Source: Candidatus Gastranaerophilales bacterium (lineage in GTDB: Bacteria; Cyanobacteriota; Vampirovibrionia; Gastranaerophilales; Gastranaerophilaceae). From it: a DNA stretch of 8,895 nucleotides. The stretch covers positions 1-8,895 of the forward strand of contig CAJONH010000104.1 of the NCBI GenBank assembly GCA_905235825.1, written 5' to 3'. The position numbers and the translations under genes are program-made. Numbering within the stretch: the stretch's first letter is position 1; each line of letters starts with the position of its first letter. Under the pieces are notes generated by a model. The model worked only from the letters and a program-made list of their open reading frames with translations. It had not been told where the DNA came from and made no database searches. This document shows positions 1-7,101 of the stretch, one piece after another.

Positions 1-513
1 GCGGTTACTATTTGTGGGCTTTTGTCTTCGGTTGTAACAAAGCCTACAAGAAAAGACCCTTCAAAGGTGCTTAAAATTGGCACAGTTGAAGATTTATCCG
101 GGGGCAGAATTGAATTTGTTTCTTTCCCAAGGATTACTGAAAAATATGGCCAGATGTTAGTTAACGATGAAAAAGTTATTTTAACGGCGAAAGTAAACTC
201 GCGCGACGGGGATGAAATTAACCTTATTGTGGATGAAGTTCGGCCAATTCAAAACGTTAACCTTGTTACTTTAAAAATGTTGAAACATTTTGAATTTGAA
301 GAAAACGCATATTTAAAAGAACTTTTGGCAAAATATAGCGGGGAATCGCCAGTGGTAATTGATTTTGAAGATCCGGAAAGCCAAAACGAAGACAAGAGGG
401 TTCAAATTTTGGCGGGCAAAAAACTTTGGGTAAACCCAAGTTCTGAGCTTGAATCCCTTTTAAATAAGGCTTTTGGCGACAAACTTGAATATAAATTAAC
501 AACCCTTAAATAG
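1..513 (+). CDS. dnaE: DNA polymerase III subunit alpha, C-terminal part (5' end outside window)
   Basis: This is the last 170 codons of the replicative polymerase catalytic subunit. The frame is open from base 1 and reads AVTICGLLSSVV before the first possible start, so the gene enters from the left and the internal TTG at 22 is not its start. Codons 1 to about 80 form the OB-fold (tRNA_anti type) seen near the DnaE C-terminus: a GLLSSV strand, then EDLSGGRIEFVSFPR, then a K-V-I-L-T-A-K-V strand, matching the family pattern of 'leD.tG.ievvvFp'. The OB-fold is thought to bind single-stranded template. Codons about 85-170 correspond to the tail that in other DnaE proteins contacts the tau clamp-loader subunit. 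The polymerase and PHP domains lie outside the window, so the catalytic residues cannot be checked. The gene ends with TAG; alaS follows 58 bases later on the same strand with no clear terminator between them, so co-transcription is possible. Confidence 0.9.
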   Translation, partial: AVTICGLLSSVVTKPTRKDPSKVLKIGTVEDLSGGRIEFVSFPRITEKYGQMLVNDEKVILTAKVNSRDGDEINLIVDEVRPIQNVNLVTLKMLKHFEFEENAYLKELLAKYSGESPVVIDFEDPESQNEDKRVQILAGKKLWVNPSSELESLLNKAFGDKLEYKLTTLK

Positions 514-559
514 CTACACGCTGAATATTTTTCATGGTATTATTGATTTGTATTTGAAA

Positions 560-563
560 AAGG
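560..563 (+). promoter_or_regulatory. Ribosome binding site deciding the alaS start
   Basis: AAGG lies 8 bases before ATG 572. The in-frame TTG at 548 has no comparable purine-rich site. The protein beginning at 572 starts MKTSAEIREMF, which matches the usual AlaRS N-terminus, so 572 is the better start. Confidence 0.6.
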
Positions 564-571
564 TTTTAAAA

Positions 572-3178
572 ATGAAAACTTCAGCTGAAATTAGAGAAAT
601 GTTTTTGAATTTTTTTGAAAAAAAACATAATTCAACACGCGTTAAAAGCTCGTCCTTAGTGCCGGATAACCCGACAATTTTGCTTACGACGGCCGGCATG
701 GTTCAATTTATGCCATATTATTTAGGGCTTGAAAAACCGCCTTATAATCCGCCCCGTGCGGTTTCATGCCAGAAATGTGCAAGAGCCGGCGGTAAAGATT
801 CCGATATCGAAAATGTAGGAAGAACACCAAGACATCATACCTTCTTTGAAATGCTGGGAAACTTTGCATTCGGAGATTATTATAAAAAAGATGTTATCCC
901 GTGGAGCTGGGATTTTGTTACCAATTATTTAAAATTAGACCCCAAAAGACTTTGGATTACCATTTATGAATCGGATGAAGAAGCGTTTGATATTTGGACA
1001 AAAGATGTCGGAATTCCGCCTGAACGTGTAATAAGAAAAGGCAAAAAAGATAATTTTTGGGGGCCTCCCGGTGCAACAGGTTCGTGCGGGCCTTGCAGTG
1101 AAATTCACTACGATTTGGGTGAACACTTAAAATGCAGCGATGATTGTTCTATTGCAACCTGTGAATGCGACCGCTGGGTTGAAATTTGGAATTTGGTATT
1201 TACGGAATTATTCCAAGATGAAGAAGGTAATTTTTCACCTCTGAAAAAGAAAAACGTAGATACCGGCATGGGTTTAGAGCGTATTGCAATGGTTGTGCAG
1301 GGTAAAGAATCTACTTTTGAAACCGACTTATTATATCCTATTTTGCAAAAGGTTTCTCAAATGTCTAACGTTCAATATAAACAAAGTCCCAAAACGGATA
1401 TTTCTTTAAGAATTATAACCGACCATGCAAGATGTGTAACCTTTTTGATTAATGACGGAGTTACCCCCGGTAATGAAGGAAGAAGCTACGTATTAAGAAT
1501 GATTTTAAGGCGTGCGTTGCGTCACGGTAAGATTTTAGGTCTGGAGCTTCCTTTTCTAAGCGATATCGTTGATACCGTAATAGAATTATACAAAGAACAA
1601 TATCCTGATTTAGCTAAAAATGCGGATAAAATTAAAACAGTTATAAAAACGGAAGAAGAAAGATTTAAAATAACTTTGGACAGAGGTTACAAACTTCTCG
1701 AAGATTTAATGCAGAATTCTAAAGTTATTGACGGAGAAAATGCATTTAAACTGTATGATACTTTCGGATTTCCGCTTGAATTAACAATGGAAATTGCAGC
1801 TGAAAAAGGTGTAACGGTTGATAAAGACGGTTTCAATGATGAGATGAAAAAACAGAAGGAGCGGGCAAAAGCTGCTGCTCATAAAATCAGTCTGACAGAT
1901 GACCTTGTATATGTTGAAGTTGAAAATAAATTCGGTCCAACAAACTTTACAGGATATAAAGATAGTGAAAATAATGCAAAAATAATTGCCGTTATTGAAG
2001 CAGGCGATTTTATTGATATCGTGCTTGATAAAACACCGTTTTATGCGGAATCGGGCGGACAAGTCGGTGATACGGGTATAATTGAAGGTAAAAACTTTAA
2101 AGCAGAAGTTTTAAATACTTTTAAAGTAAATAAATTATTCGTACACAGAGTACAAATGATGAATGGTGAGGCAAAAGCCGGCGATGAAGTTTTTGCAAAG
2201 ATTGATACCGAAAGAAGAAATGAAATAGCAATACACCATTCCAATGCACATCTTGTTCAGGCTGCTTTAAGAAAAGTGCTGGGTGAAGAAGTTCATCAGG
2301 CAGGTTCTTATGTGGATGAGCAAAGAACACGTTTTGACTTTACCTTTCCGAGAGCAATGACTAAAGAGGAAGTTAATGAAGTCGAACAAATCATTAATAA
2401 GTGGATAAATGATGATATAAAACAAAATACCGAAGTTATGAACATTGAAGTTGCAAAAAAATCGGGTGCTATGGCATTATTCGGCGAAAAATACGACGAA
2501 GATGTAAGGGTTGTTAAATTCGGTAATGTATCCTCCGAACTTTGCGGCGGTACACATTGTTTATCAACAGGAAAAATTCGTTTAACAAAAATTGTTTCCG
2601 AAAGTGCAGTTGCAGCAGGTACAAGAAGAATTGAAACTGTTTGCGGCAATAGTGCTTTCAAATTTTTAAGCGATAAAGCCGATATGATTGATAAAATGGC
2701 ACACGCATTTAAAGTTCCGGTTAATGAACTCGGTGAGAGAATTACAAAATTAGTTGTCGATAATAAAAATATGCAGACAGAAATTGAAAATCTGAAAGCG
2801 GAACAGGCTAAAACAAAATTTCAATCATTTATATCAAAAGCTCAGGATATAAAAGACGGAAAACTTTTCATAAGTGAAATGGAAGCATTTCCTGCAAATC
2901 TTGTAAAATTCGGAAGTGAAATGATGGCATCAAAACTCGGAGAAAGTATTATTGTACTTGCAAGTGTTGATGAAGATAAAATTACTTATGTTGTCAAAGT
3001 AAGTGATGAATTTGTAAAGAAAGGTATAAATGCAGGTCAAATAGTAAATAAACTCGCATCTATAACGGGCGGAAAAGGCGGAGGTCGTCCTCAATATGCA
3101 CAGGGTGCAGGTAAAGATAAATCCAAACTGAGAGAAGCTCTTGAAGCTATTGAAAAAGATATAAAAACTTCCGTATAA
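572..3178 (+). CDS. alaS: Alanine--tRNA ligase
   Basis: Class II synthetase that charges tRNA-Ala and edits mischarged Ser and Gly in the cytoplasm. It is full length at 868 residues; the family is usually about 860-880. Residues 1 to about 240 are the aminoacylation core: LTTAGMVQF near 38-46, motif 2 HHTFFEMLGNFAFGDYY (88-104), and motif 3 GMGLERIA (232-239). A Cys cluster (C188, C192, C197, C199) precedes RWVEIWNLVF, as in many bacterial and plastid AlaRS. The tRNA-recognition helical domain follows (about 245-450). The editing domain has the zinc motif HxxxH (H556, H560) and CGGTH (C658, H662), all intact. A coiled-coil stretch (about 720-755) leads to the C-Ala domain, which ends with GGKGGGRPQYAQGAG (833-847). 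An extended start at TTG 548 would add eight residues unlike the family. Nothing is missing, so the protein should be active in both charging and proofreading. Confidence 0.98.
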   Translation: MKTSAEIREMFLNFFEKKHNSTRVKSSSLVPDNPTILLTTAGMVQFMPYYLGLEKPPYNPPRAVSCQKCARAGGKDSDIENVGRTPRHHTFFEMLGNFAFGDYYKKDVIPWSWDFVTNYLKLDPKRLWITIYESDEEAFDIWTKDVGIPPERVIRKGKKDNFWGPPGATGSCGPCSEIHYDLGEHLKCSDDCSIATCECDRWVEIWNLVFTELFQDEEGNFSPLKKKNVDTGMGLERIAMVVQGKESTFETDLLYPILQKVSQMSNVQYKQSPKTDISLRIITDHARCVTFLINDGVTPGNEGRSYVLRMILRRALRHGKILGLELPFLSDIVDTVIELYKEQYPDLAKNADKIKTVIKTEEERFKITLDRGYKLLEDLMQNSKVIDGENAFKLYDTFGFPLELTMEIAAEKGVTVDKDGFNDEMKKQKERAKAAAHKISLTDDLVYVEVENKFGPTNFTGYKDSENNAKIIAVIEAGDFIDIVLDKTPFYAESGGQVGDTGIIEGKNFKAEVLNTFKVNKLFVHRVQMMNGEAKAGDEVFAKIDTERRNEIAIHHSNAHLVQAALRKVLGEEVHQAGSYVDEQRTRFDFTFPRAMTKEEVNEVEQIINKWINDDIKQNTEVMNIEVAKKSGAMALFGEKYDEDVRVVKFGNVSSELCGGTHCLSTGKIRLTKIVSESAVAAGTRRIETVCGNSAFKFLSDKADMIDKMAHAFKVPVNELGERITKLVVDNKNMQTEIENLKAEQAKTKFQSFISKAQDIKDGKLFISEMEAFPANLVKFGSEMMASKLGESIIVLASVDEDKITYVVKVSDEFVKKGINAGQIVNKLASITGGKGGGRPQYAQGAGKDKSKLREALEAIEKDIKTSV

Positions 3179-3189
3179 TATCATCCGAC

Positions 3190-3241
3190 TTTTTTTTCAC
3201 ATGCAGGGCAGATTTTAGTCTGCCCTGTTGCTGCTGAAAAA
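3190..3241 (+). terminator. Stem-loop after alaS, possible non-canonical terminator
   Basis: A perfect 9-bp stem CAGGGCAGA / TCTGCCCTG (3204-3212 and 3219-3227) closes a 6-base loop, 25 bases after the alaS stop. No U-run follows it, so it is not a standard intrinsic terminator. Instead, a run of eight T lies before the stem (3190-3197), and TTTTTCA (3193-3199) can pair with TGAAAAA (3235-3241) to make an outer stem. It may end or protect the alaS mRNA. The stem is clear; the terminator role is inferred from its position. Confidence 0.45.
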
Positions 3242-3276
3242 GATAAAAAAATCAATAATAACATATAATTACAGAT

Positions 3277-3339
3277 TTGTGTAAAATTGTATATTATTAT
3301 GTAATATTTATTTAAAATAAAAGTTTTTTAAGATAAAAT
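3277..3339 (+). promoter_or_regulatory. Possible promoter region of the flavoprotein group
   Basis: The 191 bases between alaS and the flavoprotein gene are extremely AT-rich and hold no gene. Two weak sigma70-like arrangements can be drawn: TTGTGT (3277-3282) with TGTAAT (3300-3305), and TTTAAA (3311-3316) with TAAAAT (3334-3339), each with a 17-base spacer. In sequence this AT-rich such matches arise easily by chance. The case for a promoter rests mainly on the gap and the preceding stem-loop. Confidence 0.3.
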
Positions 3340-3359
3340 TTATATGTTTGAGAAAATGC

Positions 3360-3364
3360 AGGAG
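3360..3364 (+). promoter_or_regulatory. Strong ribosome binding site for the flavoprotein gene
   Basis: AGGAG sits 5 bases before ATG 3370. It is the best Shine-Dalgarno match in the window and fixes the start, which falls directly before the FAD-binding strand. Confidence 0.75.
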
Positions 3365-3369
3365 AAAAC

Positions 3370-4743
3370 ATGTATAATGTAGCAATTGTAGGCGGCGGGC
3401 CTGCCGGAATTTTTGCGGCACTGGAATTAATGAAATTGAAACCGGAATGGAAAGTGGTTTTGGTTGAAAAGGGTGTCCAAATAGAAAAAAGAAAATGCTT
3501 ATTAAGAGAAGGTTATGAAAAATGTCCTACCTGCAAAAAATGCGGACTTCTTTGCGGATGGGGCGGAGCAGGTGCATTCTCGGACGGAAAATTGACACTG
3601 ACCCCTGATGTCGGCGGTCATTTAACAGACTATATGCCCCGTAAATCAGTCGAAGAACTTATTAAATATACGGATGATATCTATTTAAAATTCGGTGCAA
3701 CCGATGAAGTTTTCGGTACAAATAAAGAAGACTTCGCCGATATTGAAAGACAGGCTGTTTTGGCTGAATTAAAGCTGGTTCATTCTCCCGTAAGGCATCT
3801 GGGAACAGAAAGAAGTCTTAATGTTCTTAAAAACATGCAGGACTATTTAAGTGAAAGAATTACAATTCTTTATGATACCATTGCCGATAAATTAATTGTT
3901 GAAAACGGCAGTGTTAAAGGTTTTATAACAAAAGATAATCAAAAAATCGAAGCAGAACATATAATTATAGCTCCGGGCAGAGAAGGTGCCGATTGGTTAA
4001 CAAAAGAATTTTCAAAAAATAAAATCGGTATGGTGAATAATGCAGTGGATGTAGGTGTCAGAGTTGAGCTTCCTGCTCCCGTATTTGAACCTATTACCGA
4101 AAAATTGTATGAATCAAAACTGATATATCATTCACCTACTTTTGGTGATGAGGTAAGAACTTTTTGTATGAACCCTTACGGAGAAGTCGTAACCGAAAAT
4201 TATTCGGGTATATCAACCGTAAACGGACACAGTTATGCTAACTTCAGAACTTCAAATACCAATTTTGCACTTTTGGTATCGGAAAAATTTACGGAACCTT
4301 TTAAAGAACCGATTGCATACGGTCAGCATGTTGCAAGACTCGCTAATATGCTTGCGGGCGGTGTACTCGTCCAACGTTTCGGAGATTTATTGGACGGAAG
4401 ACGCTCTACTCCCGAACGAATTAAAAGCAGTACAATAACACCGACTTTATCCTGTGCGACTCCCGGAGATTTAAGTTTGGTTCTTCCATACAGACAAATG
4501 ACGGCAATAATTGAAATGCTTTATGCACTCGATAAAATTGCCCCCGGAACTGCTTCAAGATATACATTATTGTATGGTATAGAAGTAAAATTCTATTCAG
4601 GCAGAGTAAAACTTACAAATGACCTTGAAACCGAAGGCGTAAAAAATTTATATGCAATAGGTGACGGTGCAGGTGTTACAAGAGGATTAATTCAAGCCTC
4701 CGCATCAGGTATCCACGCAGCAAGAGTAATTTGTTCAAAATAG
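3370..4743 (+). CDS. FAD-dependent oxidoreductase, COG2509 family (uncharacterised dehydrogenase)
   Basis: A 457-residue flavoprotein, complete and of normal length for the family. The N-terminus is a Rossmann FAD-binding fold with GGGPAG (8-13) and an acidic residue ending the second strand (LVEK, 31-34). A Cys-rich segment follows, with C43 and then C52-x2-C55-x2-C58-x3-C62, running directly into GWGGAGAFSDGKL (63-75). The GGAGAFSDGK signature is the hallmark of the COG2509 group and the reason for the call. Residues 196-204 (EHIIIAPGR) form the second nucleotide-fold strand, and the C-terminus has the conserved FAD-contact motif LYAIGDGAGVTRGLIQASAS (427-446). No signal peptide or membrane segment is visible, so it is probably cytosolic. 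The physiological substrate of this family is not established. The four-Cys cluster could bind iron-sulfur or zinc, which is inference. The H-like gene follows after 8 bases, so the two are probably translated together. Confidence 0.88.
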   Translation: MYNVAIVGGGPAGIFAALELMKLKPEWKVVLVEKGVQIEKRKCLLREGYEKCPTCKKCGLLCGWGGAGAFSDGKLTLTPDVGGHLTDYMPRKSVEELIKYTDDIYLKFGATDEVFGTNKEDFADIERQAVLAELKLVHSPVRHLGTERSLNVLKNMQDYLSERITILYDTIADKLIVENGSVKGFITKDNQKIEAEHIIIAPGREGADWLTKEFSKNKIGMVNNAVDVGVRVELPAPVFEPITEKLYESKLIYHSPTFGDEVRTFCMNPYGEVVTENYSGISTVNGHSYANFRTSNTNFALLVSEKFTEPFKEPIAYGQHVARLANMLAGGVLVQRFGDLLDGRRSTPERIKSSTITPTLSCATPGDLSLVLPYRQMTAIIEMLYALDKIAPGTASRYTLLYGIEVKFYSGRVKLTNDLETEGVKNLYAIGDGAGVTRGLIQASASGIHAARVICSK

Positions 4744-4745
4744 GA
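4742..4745 (+). promoter_or_regulatory. Ribosome binding site deciding the H-like protein start
   Basis: AGGA overlaps the TAG stop of the flavoprotein gene and lies 6 bases before ATG 4752. It favours ATG 4752 over the in-frame TTG at 4731, which lies inside the preceding gene and would add seven residues unlike the family. The arrangement suggests translational coupling. Confidence 0.6.
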
Positions 4746-4751
4746 TTTCTA

Positions 4752-5132
4752 ATGACAAACAGCGAAATTTTTTGCAGTAAAACACATGAGTTTATTTACT
4801 CAAAAAATAATTCATATTTTATAGGTGTAACTGATATATTGATTACTAAATTAGGTAAAATACAATCGGTTCAATTGCCGGAAATAGGTGAAACATATAC
4901 AAAAGGTGAAATTTTTGCGTATATTGAATCTCAAAATGCTGCTTCAGAACTGTTTATGCCCGTAACAGGTACAATTATTGCAATTAATAATATATTTCTT
5001 GAAACTCCCGATAAACTAAATACATCTTCTTCTTTGGAAGAAAATTGGCTTGTTATGATTTCAACCGACTATTTTGATGAAGACAAAAAAGATTTAATCT
5101 GTTACAATGAGTATAAAGCTGAGTGTAATTGA
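4752..5132 (+). CDS. Glycine cleavage H-protein-like (GcvH-like) protein lacking the lipoyl lysine
   Basis: A 126-residue protein that follows the H-protein of the glycine cleavage system along its whole length (GcvH is usually 120-130 residues). Matching segments include THEF (11-14, for EHEW), IGVTD (24-28, for VGIT), LGKIQSVQLPEIGE (34-47, for LGDIVFVELPEVG), AASELFMPVTGTI (63-75), the TPDKLN stretch (85-90, for SPELVN) and NWLVMI (98-103, for GWL.KI). GcvH carries lipoamide on the Lys of ESVKAAS. Here the segment is ESQNAAS: the lysine position is Asn62, codon AAT at 4935-4937, and the preceding residue is Gln. The protein therefore cannot be lipoylated at the normal site, although the lipoyl-fold sequence around it is well kept. 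No gcvP, gcvT or lipoate ligase gene lies in the window. It may be a repurposed paralogue working with the neighbouring flavoprotein (inference), or an H-protein losing function. The fold assignment is secure; the role is unknown. Confidence 0.85.
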   Translation: MTNSEIFCSKTHEFIYSKNNSYFIGVTDILITKLGKIQSVQLPEIGETYTKGEIFAYIESQNAASELFMPVTGTIIAINNIFLETPDKLNTSSSLEENWLVMISTDYFDEDKKDLICYNEYKAECN

Positions 5133-5167
5133 TATATTGTTGAGTTTTATATAACAAGTAACTAAAC

Positions 5168-5173
5168 AGGAAG
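5168..5173 (+). promoter_or_regulatory. Ribosome binding site supporting a TTG start
   Basis: AGGAAG lies 7 bases before TTG 5181. There is no ATG near this site; the next in-frame ATG (5211) would leave the Shine-Dalgarno too far away. This makes TTG the likely start of the glycosyltransferase gene. Confidence 0.65.
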
Positions 5174-5180
5174 TAAAAAT

Positions 5181-6899
5181 TTGGAATATATATATAAATA
5201 TTTAAACAAATGGATGAATGATAAGAATTTAATATGTGTCTTAACTCTTACCGCAATAGGAATTTTAGTCTTTATTATTAACATGTCGGGATATAATTTT
5301 GTTGACAACAGCGAAACAAAATTTGTAACTATAGCAAAAGATATGCTTAATAATAATAACTGGGTACATATAAGACTCGGAAACGAAATTTTCTTTGACC
5401 TATCACCGTTATATTTTTGGATTGTAAATTTTTCTTGTGTAATTTTTGGAAAAATAAGTCAGGAAACAGTAAGGCTTCCTATATCTTTAGCTGTAATCGG
5501 CGGCATTTTCGGCTTGTATTTTACAATAAAACCAATTTTATCAAGAATACACGCATTAATAATTTCAATAATGTTTGCAAGCAGCTTAGGAATTATGATT
5601 TATTCCAGATTTTCCACTCCTGACATGCTTTTTGTTGTGCTTTCAATGGCAGCTTTATTATTTGGGTATTCAGCTATTTTTTCAAAACACGAAGATAAAT
5701 CTAAAATGCTGTTTGCAGTGTATCTGTTTAGTGCTTTTGCCGTATTAACAGGCGGTTTATTCGGGCTGCTTCCTTTAATTTCAATGATTTTTATGTATGT
5801 ATTTACAGGCGATTTAAAAGAATTAATAAAGCCTAAAAACTTATTCCCCGGTTTAATTGCCTTCTTTATTGCAGTTCTTCCGTGGTATATATTCATGTTT
5901 TGCGGATACGGATTTTGGTTTTATTTAAAAAAATTTTTGGATGCTTATAATATCTTTAAATATTCAGGGCTTAAAGAAATGGCAGAAATGCTATGGTATT
6001 TTGTTCTTGGGTTTTCCCCCTGGATTTTTTCGTTTTTATGGGTTTTAGGATACAGAAGTAATAATATATATCATTCAATTATTTCATATTTTAAAGATAA
6101 TTCGCAGGATAAACTAAAATCTAAATGGAACAAATTAAAAAGAACCGATAAGTTTATTTCATTAAGTACAATCATATTTTTTATCAGTTTTATTGCAGCA
6201 TTTTTTTTCGGTGCAAAATATAAATTTTTAACGCTGTTTTTAATCTTTCCGGCAGCTTGTATTTCAGGACATTATTGGTATGAATACATTATAATGGTAA
6301 AACATCGTAAAAGTATTTTCTTTTCAACTATAATACCTAATCTTATAATGATTATGTTTTCATTAATAGGATTATTCGGACATAATATTCTCAACCGGCT
6401 TCTGTTTCAAGGATTAAATCATCTTTTAATCCCCCTTATAATTATCTTTTTTGCTATTCCTGTAATGGGTATATTTTCAGTAATTGTAGAAGGTAAAAAA
6501 GTTCCTTTTGCAGCTAATGTAATACTAATGATAAGTCTGTCTTTTGTAATTACTCCCAGCATTTTTAATTTTATCAGTATTAACAGAGGAGAAAATGACC
6601 TTATTTCATTTGCTGCCATAGCAAATAAAGATGATGCTCCTATTACGGCTTATATTTCATCAAAAAAATACAGTCTTGAATATTATTATGATAAACCTGT
6701 TCAATTTATAGAAAGACAGGGAGTTGAAAAGTTAAAAGAATATTTGGAAAATAATCCTGATACTTACGTTGTAGTTGAAATAAGAGATATGTTTAAAGTT
6801 GAAGAAAGCGAAATTAAGCATATTTTATTGAGTTCGGGAAAGATATATTGTTTAATAAAATATTCTAATTTGAAACAAAACGAAAAAGAAAATGCTTAA
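5181..6899 (+). CDS. Membrane glycosyltransferase, GT39/PMT family (ArnT-like)
   Basis: A 572-residue multi-pass membrane protein with roughly 12-13 hydrophobic segments (for example 17-35, 98-118, 121-141, 177-207, 218-241, 267-289, 326-343, 380-400, 410-433, 441-463) and a soluble C-terminal part (about 470-572). This is the architecture of GT-C transferases that move a sugar from a polyprenyl-phosphate donor to lipid or protein on the outer side of the inner membrane. The first outside loop has the acidic pair D42/E45 in VDNSET, then AKDMLNNNNWV (52-62), like 'a.eMl.sgdWv'. FDLSPLYFW (72-80) stands where relatives have F-E-K-P-P-L-Y-Y-W. Further matches are SRFSTPDMLF (142-151), a glycine-rich TGGLFGLLP (190-198), LPWY (233-236) and FSPW (278-281). 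The Lys of KPP is Leu here, and the usual KG before the third motif is GG, so it is a divergent member. Donor and acceptor cannot be predicted. It overlaps yidD by 8 bases. Confidence 0.82.
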   Translation: MEYIYKYLNKWMNDKNLICVLTLTAIGILVFIINMSGYNFVDNSETKFVTIAKDMLNNNNWVHIRLGNEIFFDLSPLYFWIVNFSCVIFGKISQETVRLPISLAVIGGIFGLYFTIKPILSRIHALIISIMFASSLGIMIYSRFSTPDMLFVVLSMAALLFGYSAIFSKHEDKSKMLFAVYLFSAFAVLTGGLFGLLPLISMIFMYVFTGDLKELIKPKNLFPGLIAFFIAVLPWYIFMFCGYGFWFYLKKFLDAYNIFKYSGLKEMAEMLWYFVLGFSPWIFSFLWVLGYRSNNIYHSIISYFKDNSQDKLKSKWNKLKRTDKFISLSTIIFFISFIAAFFFGAKYKFLTLFLIFPAACISGHYWYEYIIMVKHRKSIFFSTIIPNLIMIMFSLIGLFGHNILNRLLFQGLNHLLIPLIIIFFAIPVMGIFSVIVEGKKVPFAANVILMISLSFVITPSIFNFISINRGENDLISFAAIANKDDAPITAYISSKKYSLEYYYDKPVQFIERQGVEKLKEYLENNPDTYVVVEIRDMFKVEESEIKHILLSSGKIYCLIKYSNLKQNEKENA

Positions 6900-7101
6900 A
6901 AAAATATTTATAAAACTAATAAATATATATCAGTTTTTCTCCAAAATGAAACCGCCTGTATGCAGATTTTATCCGACATGCAGTGAATACACGAAACAAG
7001 CAATAATAAAATACGGAATTATAAAAGGAATGTGGCTTGGGATTAAAAGAATATGCAGATGTCATCCTTTTAATCCGGGAGGATATGACCCTGTTCCTTA
7101 A
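6892..7101 (+). CDS. yidD: Membrane protein insertion efficiency factor YidD
   Basis: A 69-residue small protein of the YidD (UPF0161/DUF37) family, which assists YidC and Sec in inserting inner-membrane proteins and sits at the inner face of the membrane. The family pattern is nearly complete: CRFYPTCSEY (24-33), then YGIIKGMWLGIKR (41-53), then CRCHPFNPGGYDPVP (55-69). The four conserved Cys (24, 30, 55, 57) are all present. The N-terminal segment IFIKLINIYQFF (5-16) would form the amphipathic membrane-binding helix. ATG 6892 overlaps the glycosyltransferase stop in the sequence ATGCTTAA, so translation is probably coupled. In many bacteria yidD sits in rpmH-rnpA-yidD-yidC; here it has been relocated next to a glycosyltransferase. 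The stop overlaps the stop of the convergent gene. Confidence 0.95.
   Translation: MLKKIFIKLINIYQFFSKMKPPVCRFYPTCSEYTKQAIIKYGIIKGMWLGIKRICRCHPFNPGGYDPVP

Noticed and set aside
22..513. dnaE tail as a separate small OB-fold protein starting at TTG 22
   Set aside because: The frame is open to the window edge, the residues before TTG continue the OB-fold strand, and no ribosome binding site precedes it. It is a truncated view of dnaE.
2308..2661. 117-codon minus-strand open frame within alaS
   Set aside because: It is antisense to the editing domain of a complete, well-conserved alaS, shows no recognisable domain and no convincing ribosome binding site. It is a shadow frame.
4731..4754. TTG 4731 as start of the H-like protein
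   Set aside because: It lies inside the last codons of the flavoprotein gene and adds residues absent from the H family; ATG 4752 has AGGA at proper spacing.
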